Positions 32,532 through 41,555 of a stretch of DNA of 64,000 nt are shown piece by piece. The stretch lies in NCBI GenBank assembly GCA_963575745.1, contig CAUYUJ010013891.1, positions 48,900-112,899 on the forward strand, given 5' to 3'. The notes beneath the pieces were generated by a model. It worked only from the letters and a program-made list of their open reading frames with translations, had not been told where the DNA came from and searched no databases. The translations under genes and the position numbers were made by a program. Source of the DNA: Prorocentrum cordatum. Taxonomy: Eukaryota > Sar > Dinophyceae > Prorocentrales > Prorocentraceae. Position 1 is the first letter of the stretch; each line of letters opens with the position of its first letter.

Positions 32532-33110
32532 ATGACAGAAAGCGCGCGTAGCATCGCGACTCATTCGTCGGGAGAAATAGCAAAGGGAGGTGTGGGAGGT
32601 AGGCAACCGGATGGTCAGATGACGGAAAGCGCGCGTAGCGTCGCGATCCGTTAGTCGAGAGAAAAACAAAGGGGGTTGTGAGGGCTAGGCAACATTGACA
32701 AAGGGGTTTGTGAGGGCTAGGCAACCAGCCGGTCAGATGACGGAAAGCGCGCGTAGCACCTCCATCCGTTAGTCGGGAGATATAACAAAGGGGGTGTGGG
32801 GGGTAGGCAGCCGGCTGGTCAGATGACGGAAAGCGCGCGTAGCGTCGCGATCCGTTAGTCGAGAGAAAAACAAAGGGGGTTGTGAGGGCTAGGCAACATT
32901 GACAAAGGGGGTTGTGAGGGCTAGGCAACCAGCCGGTCAGATGACGGAAAGCGCGCGTAGCACCTCCATCCGTTAGTCGGGAGATATAACAAAGGGGGTG
33001 TGGGGGGTAGGCAGCCGGCTGGTCAGATGACGGAAAGCGCGCGTAGCGTGCGGTCCGTTAGTCGGAAGGAGTGAAATTAGGGGGAGTTTGAGGGGGTGGC
33101 ATTTGTAGCC
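32526..33110 (+). repeat. Higher-order satellite, about 205-bp unit made of two subunits
   Basis: GGTCAGATGACGGAAAGCGCGCGTAGC occurs at about 32,609, 32,731, 32,815, 32,934 and 33,019. It alternates between continuations GTCGCGATCCGTTAGTCGAGAG and ACCTCCATCCGTTAGTCGGGAG. Equivalent subunits are 203-206 bp apart, so the array is dimeric. A diverged copy starts it at 32,526 and another lies at 33,304-33,355. Confidence 0.85.
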
Positions 33111-33187
33111 CCAGATCTAATGACCCTTTTTCCCTGTTAACGGAGCCTTTAACATGGAAAGGCGGGTGCTTGAGCTGACTCAGGCAT

Positions 33188-33226
33188 CCGTTAACAGGGA
33201 AATTGCGCGGAATTCCCTGTTAACGG
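33188..33226. repeat. Perfect 14-bp inverted repeat around GTTAAC
   Basis: CCGTTAACAGGGAA (33,188-33,201) is matched exactly by TTCCCTGTTAACGG (33,213-33,226), with an 11-base spacer. Two further GTTAAC-containing half-copies are nearby (CCTGTTAACGGAG at about 33,133 and CGTTAACATGGAATTCCATG at about 33,250). This is a cluster of related palindromes between two satellite subunits. Confidence 0.85.
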
Positions 33227-33384
33227 GTGCCCGAGCAGGGTCAGGGCCTCGTTAACATGGAATTCCATGTACATTCTCTGTTGACGTGGCATTTGCAGCC
33301 CCAGATGACGGAAAGCGCACGTAGCGTGCGATCCGTTAGTCGGAAGGAATGAAACTAGGGGGAGTTCGAGGGGGGTCTAAGAAG

Positions 33385-33562
33385 CCGCAGTGGCGGTTGC
33401 TCTAGTAATCCGTTCCTTGATTCGGTTGCTTTACGAATCCGCAATGGCGGGTCTTGAGGCGCCAATCGCTGCTGAATCATCGCGCGCGTGACCGCAGTGG
33501 CGGAGTGCTGTAGTAGTTATCTGATTGGTTTCGGAGGCCGTTCAGTGTCGCCGCAGTCGCGG
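33385..33562 (+). repeat. Left island of CCGCAGTTGCGG-type motifs, variant copies
   Basis: Variants CCGCAGTGGCGG (33,385 and 33,492), CCGCAATGGCGG (33,439) and CCGCAGTCGCGG (33,551) open the motif island. It continues with CCGCAGTTGCGG at 34,035 and 34,338, CCGCAGTAGCGG at 34,056 and CCGCAGTCGCGG at 34,740. All have the same orientation. Confidence 0.85.
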
Positions 33563-33787
33563 GTTGATGACATCCACGCACTGAGGTGCAGGTGAAGCTC
33601 TGATGTCCCATGCAGCAGAAGCTTTTGCCCTCACTGCTGTCCTGCCTCTTCCGTGGAGCACGTGAGCGCCCTCCTCGCGCCATCTTGGCGCCCCCTTCCG
33701 CCTTGTCCCCCCCCCCCCCCCTGCGCGGGAACAGCCGGGAACTCCTTGGACCACGCGGGCGCTCGAAGCACCCCCATGAATACAAAC

Positions 33788-33861
33788 GTTCAAAGCAGTC
33801 CCAGGGGGCTGCTTTGAACTTCCGGACGTTCAAAGGCGTCCCAGGGGGCTGCTTTGAACGT
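33788..33861. repeat. Two tandem hairpins built on GTTCAAAG
   Basis: GTTCAAAGCAG (33,788-33,798) pairs with CTGCTTTGAAC (33,809-33,819). ACGTTCAAAG (33,826-33,835) pairs with CTTTGAACGT (33,852-33,861). Both loops contain TCCCAGGGGG. The two hairpins are about 38 bp apart and clearly duplicates. Confidence 0.85.
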
Positions 33862-34069
33862 TCTCGTAGAGGCGGGCCTCGGAGGGGCGCGCAGGGACCG
33901 AAGAGCGGCGCAGGCGCGGGTGGGGGCGTGACGATGGATCAGTGGTCTCCCCGCGGGGTTCACTCGGGGCGCCGTCTGGCTCAAAGCGACCCCCCCCCCG
34001 AACGCGACCTCGCTGCCCGCGCGCTCCTGCTTGCCCGCAGTTGCGGTTGGGTCAGCCGCAGTAGCGGAC

Positions 34070-34812
34070 ATGGGTTGTTCGAGCGAATGGGGCCCTGTGA
34101 GGGTGGAAGTGGCCTTGTGCAGCCGGGGGGGGTGGCTCCCGCAGAGTGCCCCCCTCCCCGAGAAGGACGTCAAGGTGCTCGACGCAGGGCCCCTTAGGGA
34201 AATCTCGCTCGTGCGCGTGAACATGTAGAAGAAATGGCTGCTGAAGGTGTGCGCGAAGGGTAAACCAACGCCAGGGGCGTTGAAGGCTTCCAACGTCTGG
34301 CAGGACGTGAAGGAGACACTGTCGAAACAGGGCGGCGCCGCAGTTGCGGGCGAGGAGAGCGACGAAGAGGGAGACGATGACGATGACCCAGTGATGGCCT
34401 TGGTCAGTGCTTCGGGCGCCACGAAGAGGCAGGCCGCGACTCCGACGTCCGCCAAACAGCACAGGACGGGGGAACGTAGCTCCAACCTGGTCTCGAAGAT
34501 TGGCATGGCAAGATGCGAGGCTGTGGACAGACGCGCGGCCGCTGACTGCCTGCAGATGCCCGCCAGGAGCCACTTGAAGTTTCCAGACGACAGGGACGTT
34601 CGCAACGTGCGGGTGGCCAGCTTCAAGCGGCGGATGCTGTGGCTCGACGCTGAAGACCTTGAGTGGTTGATCGCGACGATCGCGGGCGACGTGGGCCTCG
34701 GTGGAGTGCCCGGTACCACGGGCGGCGATAAGGACGAAGCCGCAGTCGCGGACCAGGAAGGGCGGTGGGAACGTCAACCCCGCAGGAGAGGAGTGGGGGG
34801 GGCAGCGGGTCC
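34070..34812 (+). pseudogene. Left half of a coding sequence split by the tyrosine-recombinase element
   Basis: In one frame, ATG at 34,070 opens a reading that passes an in-frame TAG at 34,226-34,228 and continues as KKWLLKVCAKGKPTPGALKASNVWQ, an acidic stretch, then LDAEDLEWLIATIAGDVGLGGVPG to the element boundary at 34,812. The same frame resumes at 50,417 beyond the 15.6-kb element. Codons carry several copies of the 12-mer (for example AAVADQEG at 34,740). I recall similar repeated ORFs in dinoflagellates but cannot name a function. The internal TAG means it was already defective, is read through, or has an intron. Confidence 0.6.
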
Positions 34813-35041
34813 GACCCCGCCCCCACAGTACGGCGCTAGCGAAAGCGCGGCCTGCTTTAAGGCCGCGGGACGTGCCAGCCGCGAAGCGGTTGAGGCGGGC
34901 CCTCAGGAGACGATGACGATGATGGCGGCAGCGGTGCAGCCCCCCCCCATTTTGCTGCTGCGCTGGCCGCACGCTCCTCCCGCCGGCGGTGACGCGCCAG
35001 GCGGGTCCCTCCTTCCGCCACGCGAAGCGGGCCTCGCCGCC
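34813..35041 (-). repeat. Split direct repeat B2 (3' terminus of the element)
   Basis: 229 bp beginning GACCCCGCCCCCACAG on the plus strand. About 98% identical by eye to B1 (35,240-35,467). Differences include C-tract length, GACGCGCC versus GACACGCC and CCGCCACG versus CCGCCGCG. Confidence 0.92.
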
Positions 35042-35108
35042 GGTGCCGTAGGACACCGAGGCAAAGCCCAGGGTGGGTGGGCAAAAGAGGGCCCCTTTGG
35101 GCCCTGGG

Positions 35109-35239
35109 AGGGCTTTGAGCCCCGAAGGCTTGAGCGGGAGAGAGGGAAAAGGAAGGGCAAGCAGAGGCAGGAGCAGGGAGAGAGAAAACCCAAGCCGACT
35201 GGGGAGGGCGGGGTCCAACCGTTTAGGACAAACAACTAA
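35109..35239 (-). repeat. Split direct repeat A2
   Basis: 131 bp, from AGGGCTTTGAGCCCC to AGGACAAACAACTAA on the plus strand. Identical to A1 (50,287-50,416) except for one extra A in the GGGAAAAGG run. It directly abuts B1 at 35,239/35,240. Confidence 0.93.
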
Positions 35240-35467
35240 GACCCCGCCCCCGCAGTACGGCGCTAGCGAAAGCGCGGCCTGCTTTAAGGCCGCGGGACGT
35301 GCCAGCCGCGAAGCGGTTGAGGCGGGCCCTCAGGAGACGATGACGATGATGGCGGCAGCGGTGCAGCCCCCCCCATTTTGCTGCTGCGCTGGCCGCACGC
35401 TCCTCCCGCCGGCGGTGACACGCCAGGCGGGCCCCTCCTTCCGCCGCGCGAAGCGGGCCTCGCCGCC
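35240..35467 (-). repeat. Split direct repeat B1
   Basis: 228 bp matching 34,813-35,041. Together with A2 it forms the internal junction that duplicates the ends of the element. It lies just downstream (minus sense) of the 3' untranslated region. Confidence 0.92.
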
Positions 35468-36362
35468 TTTGTTCTATAATACGGGTGCTGCTGCCAGTGC
35501 CCCCGCACACTGGCCGCCTGGCGGGTTCTACGCGCCGGCGTGCTGTGTGGGCGCCCTGATGGGCGTCGCCAAAACTGGGTGCCAGGCGTTGCGTTGCCGG
35601 CACCGTCTAGGCACTGAGTCACGCATCGCCTGGCGTGTGCGCCGGCGCGCGTGTGAGGGCCCGACTGGCCCTCTGTCTGCCGACTGCCGCCAGGCAACTG
35701 ATGCCGGCGTGTGCGGCTGTCCTCCGCGAGGCTAGGCCTTGGGCTCGCGCCGGTACCTTGATTGCCGGCGGAGCCCGACCTCGGGCTGAGGCCCGAGGGT
35801 GTTGTCGCTGGCGCTTGGCGCGGGCCGGCACTTGGCGTCCCCGTCGGCGCCGCGGCCTCCAGATCTCCCGGCTCCCCGCCTCCGCAAGTGCCCAAAGTGC
35901 ACGGGGCGGGCAGGGTCCGGCCCCTGACAGAGGGGGATCCCCGGGCCGGCGCTGGGGTGCGGGCCCGCGCCTGCGCATGAATTCGAGCGCTGCGGCCGCC
36001 CGGGCCGTCGGACTGCCAGCTACTGTAGCACAGCTGGCGCCAGTATGCCCGGCACGCCCAGGCTTGGTATAGAGAGCCGGCGTGCCAGGCGGGTTCCGGC
36101 GTGATCCTCGTCCAGGGCTGCAAGGGGACCCACGGTATCCCAGGCGCTAGTGGGGCCCTGACGGACGGACCTGCACGCATGTTTTGCCGTGAGGTATTAG
36201 CCAGTGCTGAAGGCGCGGGCGGGTGTACCCTGCGAGCGCGCGGCTACTCGCCGGCGGGGCAGGTGGCTGGTGGCTGCGCCCAAGCACGCACGGCGTGAAG
36301 CCGGCGGCTTGGGTTGGGCGCACGCCAGGTGCGTAAGCACCGGCGGCGCCCGCTGCGGCCTC
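35468..36362 (-). other. 3' untranslated region of the element, rich in GCCGGC palindromes
   Basis: About 0.9 kb between the recombinase stop and B1 without a coherent ORF. GCCGGC/CGCCGGCG palindromes occur at least a dozen times (for example 35,531, 35,637, 35,701, 35,942, 36,074, 36,249), often next to CCAGGCG words. This density is not seen in the coding part. Confidence 0.55.
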
Positions 36363-39300
36363 TCATGGGCTCTCGCGCCTGGCGCTCTCGGCGCCGGCGG
36401 CAGCTCTGCTGGGGGCGCTGTCCTTCGCCGGGTTGGTCAACGAGGAGTTGTCCCTGGCCATCTTGCCGGAGATGCCCTTCATCGGCTCGTGCGACTCCCA
36501 CAGGTAGCCGTGGAACGCGTCCGACTGCCAGCGCCCGAATCGGCGCACTCGGGAGAGGTCCTCGGTCACGTGGTACATTGCAGTTGCCCCGCCGATCCTC
36601 AGGGAGTGGCTGCCGATCTCTTCCCTGGAGAGGCCGGCGGCCAGCCCCGCGACCGTCAGGAAGTGCTGCACCTCTGCCCTGCGGATCGGTGTACCTGACG
36701 CCCAGCGGAAAAGGGGCAGCCGTTCCTCGGTGCCCTTTATCCGCTGAGGATGGTGAGCCTGGAGCCGCTCCATCGCCGCGATCGGGCAGAGCGATGTGCC
36801 GGCGCGGTAGTGGTTCCTCACCGTCCCGACGTTGAGCTGGTCCGTCTTGCTGCCCTTGATGTAGATCACCATCTCGTCGGCGTCCTGGAAGCTGGCCACG
36901 CGCCTCCCCTCCTTCTTGGGCTCCACGTCCTCCCCGTGCAGCACGCGCTCGAAGGACCACGAGCGCCCGTCCTGGAGGAGGTACTCTGAGGCCCTCAGGA
37001 GGAAGAAAAACGCTGTCACGATGGCCGCCCAGATGACCACGGCATCCTCCTCGGGGAGCTTGGCCTCCTGCTGGAGAAAGCCGCGGAGCCATTCGAGCAT
37101 GGCTGGCGTGACGGGCTTCTTCCGCTTGGTCTCGGGCCCCTGCCAGCGTTTCAGCCCTGCCAGCGTGCTCCAGAGGCGGCCTCTGTGGAGCAGGGGGTCC
37201 GAATAGCCAGCCACCAGGTGGGCGTAGCGCACCGCGAAGAGCTTCTGCTTGATGGTCCCCTCGGTCCTCCCGACGACCCGCGCTAAGAGGACGGCGAAGT
37301 TGATGAGCGCCTCTTCATCGGCCAGGCGCTCCTCGCGATCACGTCCTGGGAGCCAAGGGCTGAGCCCCTGCGCCTGGCGCACGGCAACCCAGAGCCGCCA
37401 TCCCCCCTCGTAACCTGCCCTTGTGCCTTCACTGAGTTTCTGCAGCATGGCCTCCATCTTCTGCTGCGCGAACCAGCCGGCGTAGTTGGCTCCGCCAGGC
37501 TCAGCGCGGCCGGCGGGGGCGAGCTCCTTCCCGGGGTAGTTGGTCTTCCGAGCCACGCCCAGCGCTTGCGGCCTCACCAGGTCGGTGGCTGGCATCTCTT
37601 TGGCACGCCGAGGGCTCTTTTTGCGAGGACTTTTCGAGCGTGTCACACTTTTATCCAGCTTGACCTTCTCGGCGGCTGGGGCCTCCCGGGGCCCGATGAG
37701 CGTGTCCTCGTCGATCATCTTGAAGCGGACTGCTTGGGCGCGCCGGCGGTTCTTGTGCATCTCGTCGGTGAGCGCTCCTCCGGCCCTCACCTCGTCCTCT
37801 GCTGCCAGTGCCAAGGCGGGCTGATCTGGTGCCTGGGCCCAGGCGCGGAACCAGCGCTTGGTGGCCTCCCACGCAGCTTGCTCCTCTGGGTCATGGCACA
37901 CCCCGGCCCGCTGCGTGCTGGTGCTGTCGAGAGCCTCTGTCACCGCGGTCAGCACTGCCTCCGCGGTCCTCGGCGGGAGCGCCCTGGCGGCGCCCTTGAG
38001 GAGTTCGTCCTCGGTGAAGCCCTGGGCTCGCAAGTGGGTCCACTCGTCGTTGGTCCCTCCCTGCACTCGCCAAACCTCTTGGGGCGTCAGGGCGCGGACC
38101 GTGCCTCCGCCCCCTCCGGTGACACGGAGGAGCGTCGCCCCGGGTCCTTGGAGCTCCGTTCCAGGCCAGCGGATCGTGCCCACCGGCCCCTCCTCGCTGT
38201 AGATCAGGTGCTTCGCTCCATCCTTCTTGAGGTGCCCGACCGGCTTGAGGAGGAGGGGGTCGCTGGTGGACTGGATGCGGGGGTCCCATGACACCTCGCC
38301 TTGTTGGTCGAGCCACAGGTGGTCCTTTCCCTTGTCCAGGAGGGGCTTGACGCTGGCAGCTCGGGAGCAGGCCGGCGGCATGTTAATGCACGCCAGGCCC
38401 ACCCCCGCTTTCCGACGTCCGCCCACGAGCACCCGCCTGGTCCTCGTCGTGGCGTCCCCGTGGTGCGTGCAGACCACCCCGAACTTCGAGACCATGTAGC
38501 CCAGCTGCTTAAGTGCCTTCTCGAACCTGGCTGTGTCGACCCCGGTTGGGGCATCCACGACCACCACTTCCGGGCTCTCCTGAGTTGCTGCGACGAGGAA
38601 AGCCTCCATCTCTCGGCCCTTGGGGTCCAGGGACAGCGACGCCATGAGCCATCCCACCTTCTGGTTCTCCTCGGGCTCCGATCCCCCGAGGCGCTTGAAG
38701 GCCTTCGTGTACGGGTTGATAAGGCCCCCCACTTCTCGACCCAGCTTCCCGCGGAGCGGGAGAGCTCTCGGCAGTCCATGTCCTCGCTGAAGTGCTCGGT
38801 GTCGAAGGGCAGCCTCGGCCACGGGGCCCGTCTCTCCAGGGAGCCTGAGAAGGCGCTCCTTGGCGTCCTCCAGTATTTGGCCCCAGGCTGCGGGAGGCTC
38901 CAGGCGCGTCCATCCTGAGGTGGCCAGCGTGTCGTGAACCTTCTTGACCTCTTCGCGGGTAAGCCAGTCGGCCACTTCAGTATGGTAGGTCCTCACGAAG
39001 AACGAGACGATGCGGCATCCGTGCATGGCTTCGATCCTTTCCACCAGACGTATCAGGTGGCGGGCCAGGGCGTTCTTGGGGCTTCTCTTGGTGAGCCAGG
39101 CCTTCACATTCTGGTTGTCCGTGACGTAAAATACCAGCTCGCCTTCCCACTTCGAGCCCTGCTTCGTGGCCAACGCGACCACCGCCAGCAGCTCGACCAC
39201 CGCTATGATCCAGCCTTCCTCGCCACTCTCGCCTCTGACCGCGTGACTCAGGGCCTCGAGCAGTGGTCCGGCGTCCGTGGCCATGTACTCCGGCGTCGGC

Positions 39301-41555
39301 GCGGCCTCCCCTGCAGTCGCGCTCCCCCAGTCAATGGCACCGATCGAGGAGGTGGTAGCATCTCCGCCCGTCCACCTTGTGGTACGTGCTGTCCCTGGCA
39401 AGGCGAGGCGTTCGCGCACCGACAGGGCCTGCGTGAAGCTGGCCTGGAAGGTCGTGCTCCAGGCCTCCGGGACATCGAAGAGCATCCTCAGAAACCCCAC
39501 TGACGCGTCCCACTCCTCCCAGGCGAGCTCGACTTCCTCAGGTGTACCCTTCGGTTCTGCCCAGCTCGTCCCGCTGCTGAGGAGTCGGTCCAGGGCGGGA
39601 AGCTCGGGGCGGAGTGCTGGCTGTGCTGACGCCCAGAACTGGGCACCGCCTCGCAGCTCTTGGGCGACTTTCAGCGGGGCCCGCCTGGATCCTCTGAGCT
39701 CCGGGAGGGCGAGCAGGTACTGAGCTTTGATGCATCTGGGTTCTGGGAGCCTGACCACCTTCGTGTCGAAGTTCATGTGGAGGCCCCAGATCAACTGCTC
39801 TGCCGCGAACTCCCCCTCGACGTCCAGTTTCTCCTCGTTAACTGCGTCCGGGCCCCAGACTCGCTTCATGGCCCCGTCGAGCTCCTCGGCCGAGAGCCAG
39901 GGTCGGAGGCCCACCAGCGGCTCGAGGACGACCCCGTCGTCCATGAGCCACTTGGAGGCGTACCTGACGGTATCGTTGATCCTGGGCGCCGGCGGCTTCC
40001 TCCTCTCGTGCTCGCTCTTGGCCGCCCAGGCGAACGCCATGTGCTCGCCCGGGCTGCCGGCCCAGCCGAAGACCAGCACGCCGTGGATCAGGATAACTCG
40101 CCCTGGCACCCCGACCTCCTTGCCCGGGAGCGTCGTCCCGAACTCTGGCACGGCAGCTGGCTCCAGGTGGTGCCACTTGAAGGCCCTGGCCACGTCGCGC
40201 TTCGCCACCACCTGCTGGACGCCCGGGTGCCTCGCCCCCCACCAGAGGCTGAGCCTCGCAAGCCCCCTGTGGAGGGGCTGCTTCGCTGGCGGGTGCTGCT
40301 CCTTCGGGGAGAAGGCGTTGGCCGCCCGCATGTCGTGGATCGGCCGGCCCTCTTTCGAGATGGTCCGATCCGGCAACATTTTGGGGGCCCTCCCGCTGGG
40401 CGACTCGACCAGTGCCGAGGCGGCAAGCACGTCCTCGACCTCGTCCGAGGCCCAGAGGACAACGCCGTAGCGGCTGTCCTTCCAGGCCTTCTCGAACATC
40501 TCCAGCGCGTGGTCCACCGCCGAGGAGTGCGACTTGGCCTGCGTGCGCGTCCGCTCCTTCGTGCGTCGCACGGGTACTCCCCCGGTGGCCATAGCCCGGA
40601 GGTAGGCGGCGTGGTGCGGGTCCAAGGACTTCTGCACGTCTTCTTGAAGTACTCCGCCCAGCGGGTTCCCATGGACCTCCTCCCGCGCGTGCTTCAGCAA
40701 CTCGGCAGCCCTCTCGACGCTGCCGGCGAGGCGGAGGAGTGAGTTGCCCCGCTTCACGACCTCTGGCACCTTCTCGGGCTGGAAGGTGGGGTGGTCCGCG
40801 CACCACTTGACGTAGTCGCGCGCCTCCTCCTGTGCCCTCCCACCGCTCAGCGCCGCCGGCGCCTCCCCCAAAGGGGGTCCCCCACAGCGGCCTCCCCGCG
40901 GAGGGGGTGGCCAAGGGGGCGGCGTCATCGGCGGCATCCCCGGCGGCCGGGCGAGTTGCCCAGGGAGAAGCGGGCGCCGCCCTGGAGGTCTCACCAGGGG
41001 CCCGACTACGTGATCTGGGGGCACGAGCGGCCTGGCTGGATCATCTTGGCGGGGTCTGGGCTGCGATGGCTTTCCCTTGGAGGTGGCGCGCAGCTGGGCA
41101 CCCAGTGATCTCGGCTTGGGCCTGAGTGTGAGCTTTTCTCCGGACGTCCCTGCGCTGCCGGCGTCGGCCCCCCCAGTGGGGGGGTCTCCGCTGGAGGTCG
41201 TCGACCTGCCTGCGGCACGCCTGGCTGCTTCCACGACTGTCATGGCCGAGCGGCTTCTCCTTGTTGGTGCGGCCTTCTGGGGGATCGTGGCGGGGAGTCT
41301 GCTCTTCCGATGCTGGGCTGGGTCCGAGGGGGTCTCCAGTACCTCGGGCGGTGGAGGTGCACTCGGCGGTAGCTCTGCGCCTGCGGCGGGGGCGGGGCCT
41401 CCGCTGCCGCTGGCCCCAGGAGAGCTCTGGAAAGTCTCCTCCCTGCTCCGCCTGGCCGCCTCCGCTTGCCCGGGCCAGAGGCTCAGGGGATCCGGGTCCT
41501 CTGGGAGGGGGGGGTCTATTCCCTCCTCGGTCCTCGCGTACGGCTTCTCCACCAC
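36363..41555 (-). CDS. Element pol: RT, RNase H, methyltransferase-like segment, tyrosine recombinase
   Basis: A 1,730-codon open frame. RT: palm Asp454 (AKRDVARAFK), motif B GWAGSPGEHMAF (497-508), catalytic MDDG with Asp539 and Asp540. RNase H: Asp742, Glu788, Asp813, Asp863. Residues about 960-1,205 resemble the C-terminal half of a DNA C5-methyltransferase: FEKALKQLGY, then TTRTRRVLVGG (1,036-1,046, motif VIII-like), RALTPQEVWRVQGG (1,154-1,167, motif IX-like) and a motif X-like end. A Pro-Cys catalytic loop was not found. Tyrosine recombinase: Arg1521, Lys1570, His1650-x-x-Arg1653, Trp1676, Tyr1684. The N-terminal 250 residues are Pro-rich. The true start is unclear because the frame opens at a non-ATG codon and probably continues from the upstream ORF by a frame change near 41,570. 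Confidence 0.88.
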   Translation of the reverse strand: MVEKPYARTEEGIDPPLPEDPDPLSLWPGQAEAARRSREETFQSSPGASGSGGPAPAAGAELPPSAPPPPEVLETPSDPAQHRKSRLPATIPQKAAPTRRSRSAMTVVEAARRAAGRSTTSSGDPPTGGADAGSAGTSGEKLTLRPKPRSLGAQLRATSKGKPSQPRPRQDDPARPLVPPDHVVGPLVRPPGRRPLLPGQLARPPGMPPMTPPPWPPPPRGGRCGGPPLGEAPAALSGGRAQEEARDYVKWCADHPTFQPEKVPEVVKRGNSLLRLAGSVERAAELLKHAREEVHGNPLGGVLQEDVQKSLDPHHAAYLRAMATGGVPVRRTKERTRTQAKSHSSAVDHALEMFEKAWKDSRYGVVLWASDEVEDVLAASALVESPSGRAPKMLPDRTISKEGRPIHDMRAANAFSPKEQHPPAKQPLHRGLARLSLWWGARHPGVQQVVAKRDVARAFKWHHLEPAAVPEFGTTLPGKEVGVPGRVILIHGVLVFGWAGSPGEHMAFAWAAKSEHERRKPPAPRINDTVRYASKWLMDDGVVLEPLVGLRPWLSAEELDGAMKRVWGPDAVNEEKLDVEGEFAAEQLIWGLHMNFDTKVVRLPEPRCIKAQYLLALPELRGSRRAPLKVAQELRGGAQFWASAQPALRPELPALDRLLSSGTSWAEPKGTPEEVELAWEEWDASVGFLRMLFDVPEAWSTTFQASFTQALSVRERLALPGTARTTRWTGGDATTSSIGAIDWGSATAGEAAPTPEYMATDAGPLLEALSHAVRGESGEEGWIIAVVELLAVVALATKQGSKWEGELVFYVTDNQNVKAWLTKRSPKNALARHLIRLVERIEAMHGCRIVSFFVRTYHTEVADWLTREEVKKVHDTLATSGWTRLEPPAAWGQILEDAKERLLRLPGETGPVAEAALRHRALQRGHGLPRALPLRGKLGREVGGLINPYTKAFKRLGGSEPEENQKVGWLMASLSLDPKGREMEAFLVAATQESPEVVVVDAPTGVDTARFEKALKQLGYMVSKFGVVCTHHGDATTRTRRVLVGGRRKAGVGLACINMPPACSRAASVKPLLDKGKDHLWLDQQGEVSWDPRIQSTSDPLLLKPVGHLKKDGAKHLIYSEEGPVGTIRWPGTELQGPGATLLRVTGGGGGTVRALTPQEVWRVQGGTNDEWTHLRAQGFTEDELLKGAARALPPRTAEAVLTAVTEALDSTSTQRAGVCHDPEEQAAWEATKRWFRAWAQAPDQPALALAAEDEVRAGGALTDEMHKNRRRAQAVRFKMIDEDTLIGPREAPAAEKVKLDKSVTRSKSPRKKSPRRAKEMPATDLVRPQALGVARKTNYPGKELAPAGRAEPGGANYAGWFAQQKMEAMLQKLSEGTRAGYEGGWRLWVAVRQAQGLSPWLPGRDREERLADEEALINFAVLLARVVGRTEGTIKQKLFAVRYAHLVAGYSDPLLHRGRLWSTLAGLKRWQGPETKRKKPVTPAMLEWLRGFLQQEAKLPEEDAVVIWAAIVTAFFFLLRASEYLLQDGRSWSFERVLHGEDVEPKKEGRRVASFQDADEMVIYIKGSKTDQLNVGTVRNHYRAGTSLCPIAAMERLQAHHPQRIKGTEERLPLFRWASGTPIRRAEVQHFLTVAGLAAGLSREEIGSHSLRIGGATAMYHVTEDLSRVRRFGRWQSDAFHGYLWESHEPMKGISGKMARDNSSLTNPAKDSAPSRAAAGAESARRESP
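38722..38825 (-). other. Out-of-frame segment within element pol
   Basis: Over about 34 codons the main frame gives low-quality Arg/Leu sequence (RHRALQRGHGLPRALPL). The neighbouring frame gives RLPFDTEHFSEDMDCRELSR and GSWVEKWGAL, which looks like real protein. The segment is bounded by C- and G-runs (GGCCCCGTGG and TGGGGGGCC), suggesting two compensating single-base indels, from mutation or consensus error. Confidence 0.5.

Noticed and set aside
34052-35218. 388-codon minus-strand ORF beginning like ORF A
   Set aside because: It begins inside repeat A2, a copy of A1, and then runs antisense through B2 and the split gene; a by-product of the duplicated terminus.
36244-37092. 282-codon minus-strand ORF (and others like it) over the recombinase domain
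   Set aside because: Shadow of the recombinase reading in another frame, Arg/Gly-rich and without motifs.
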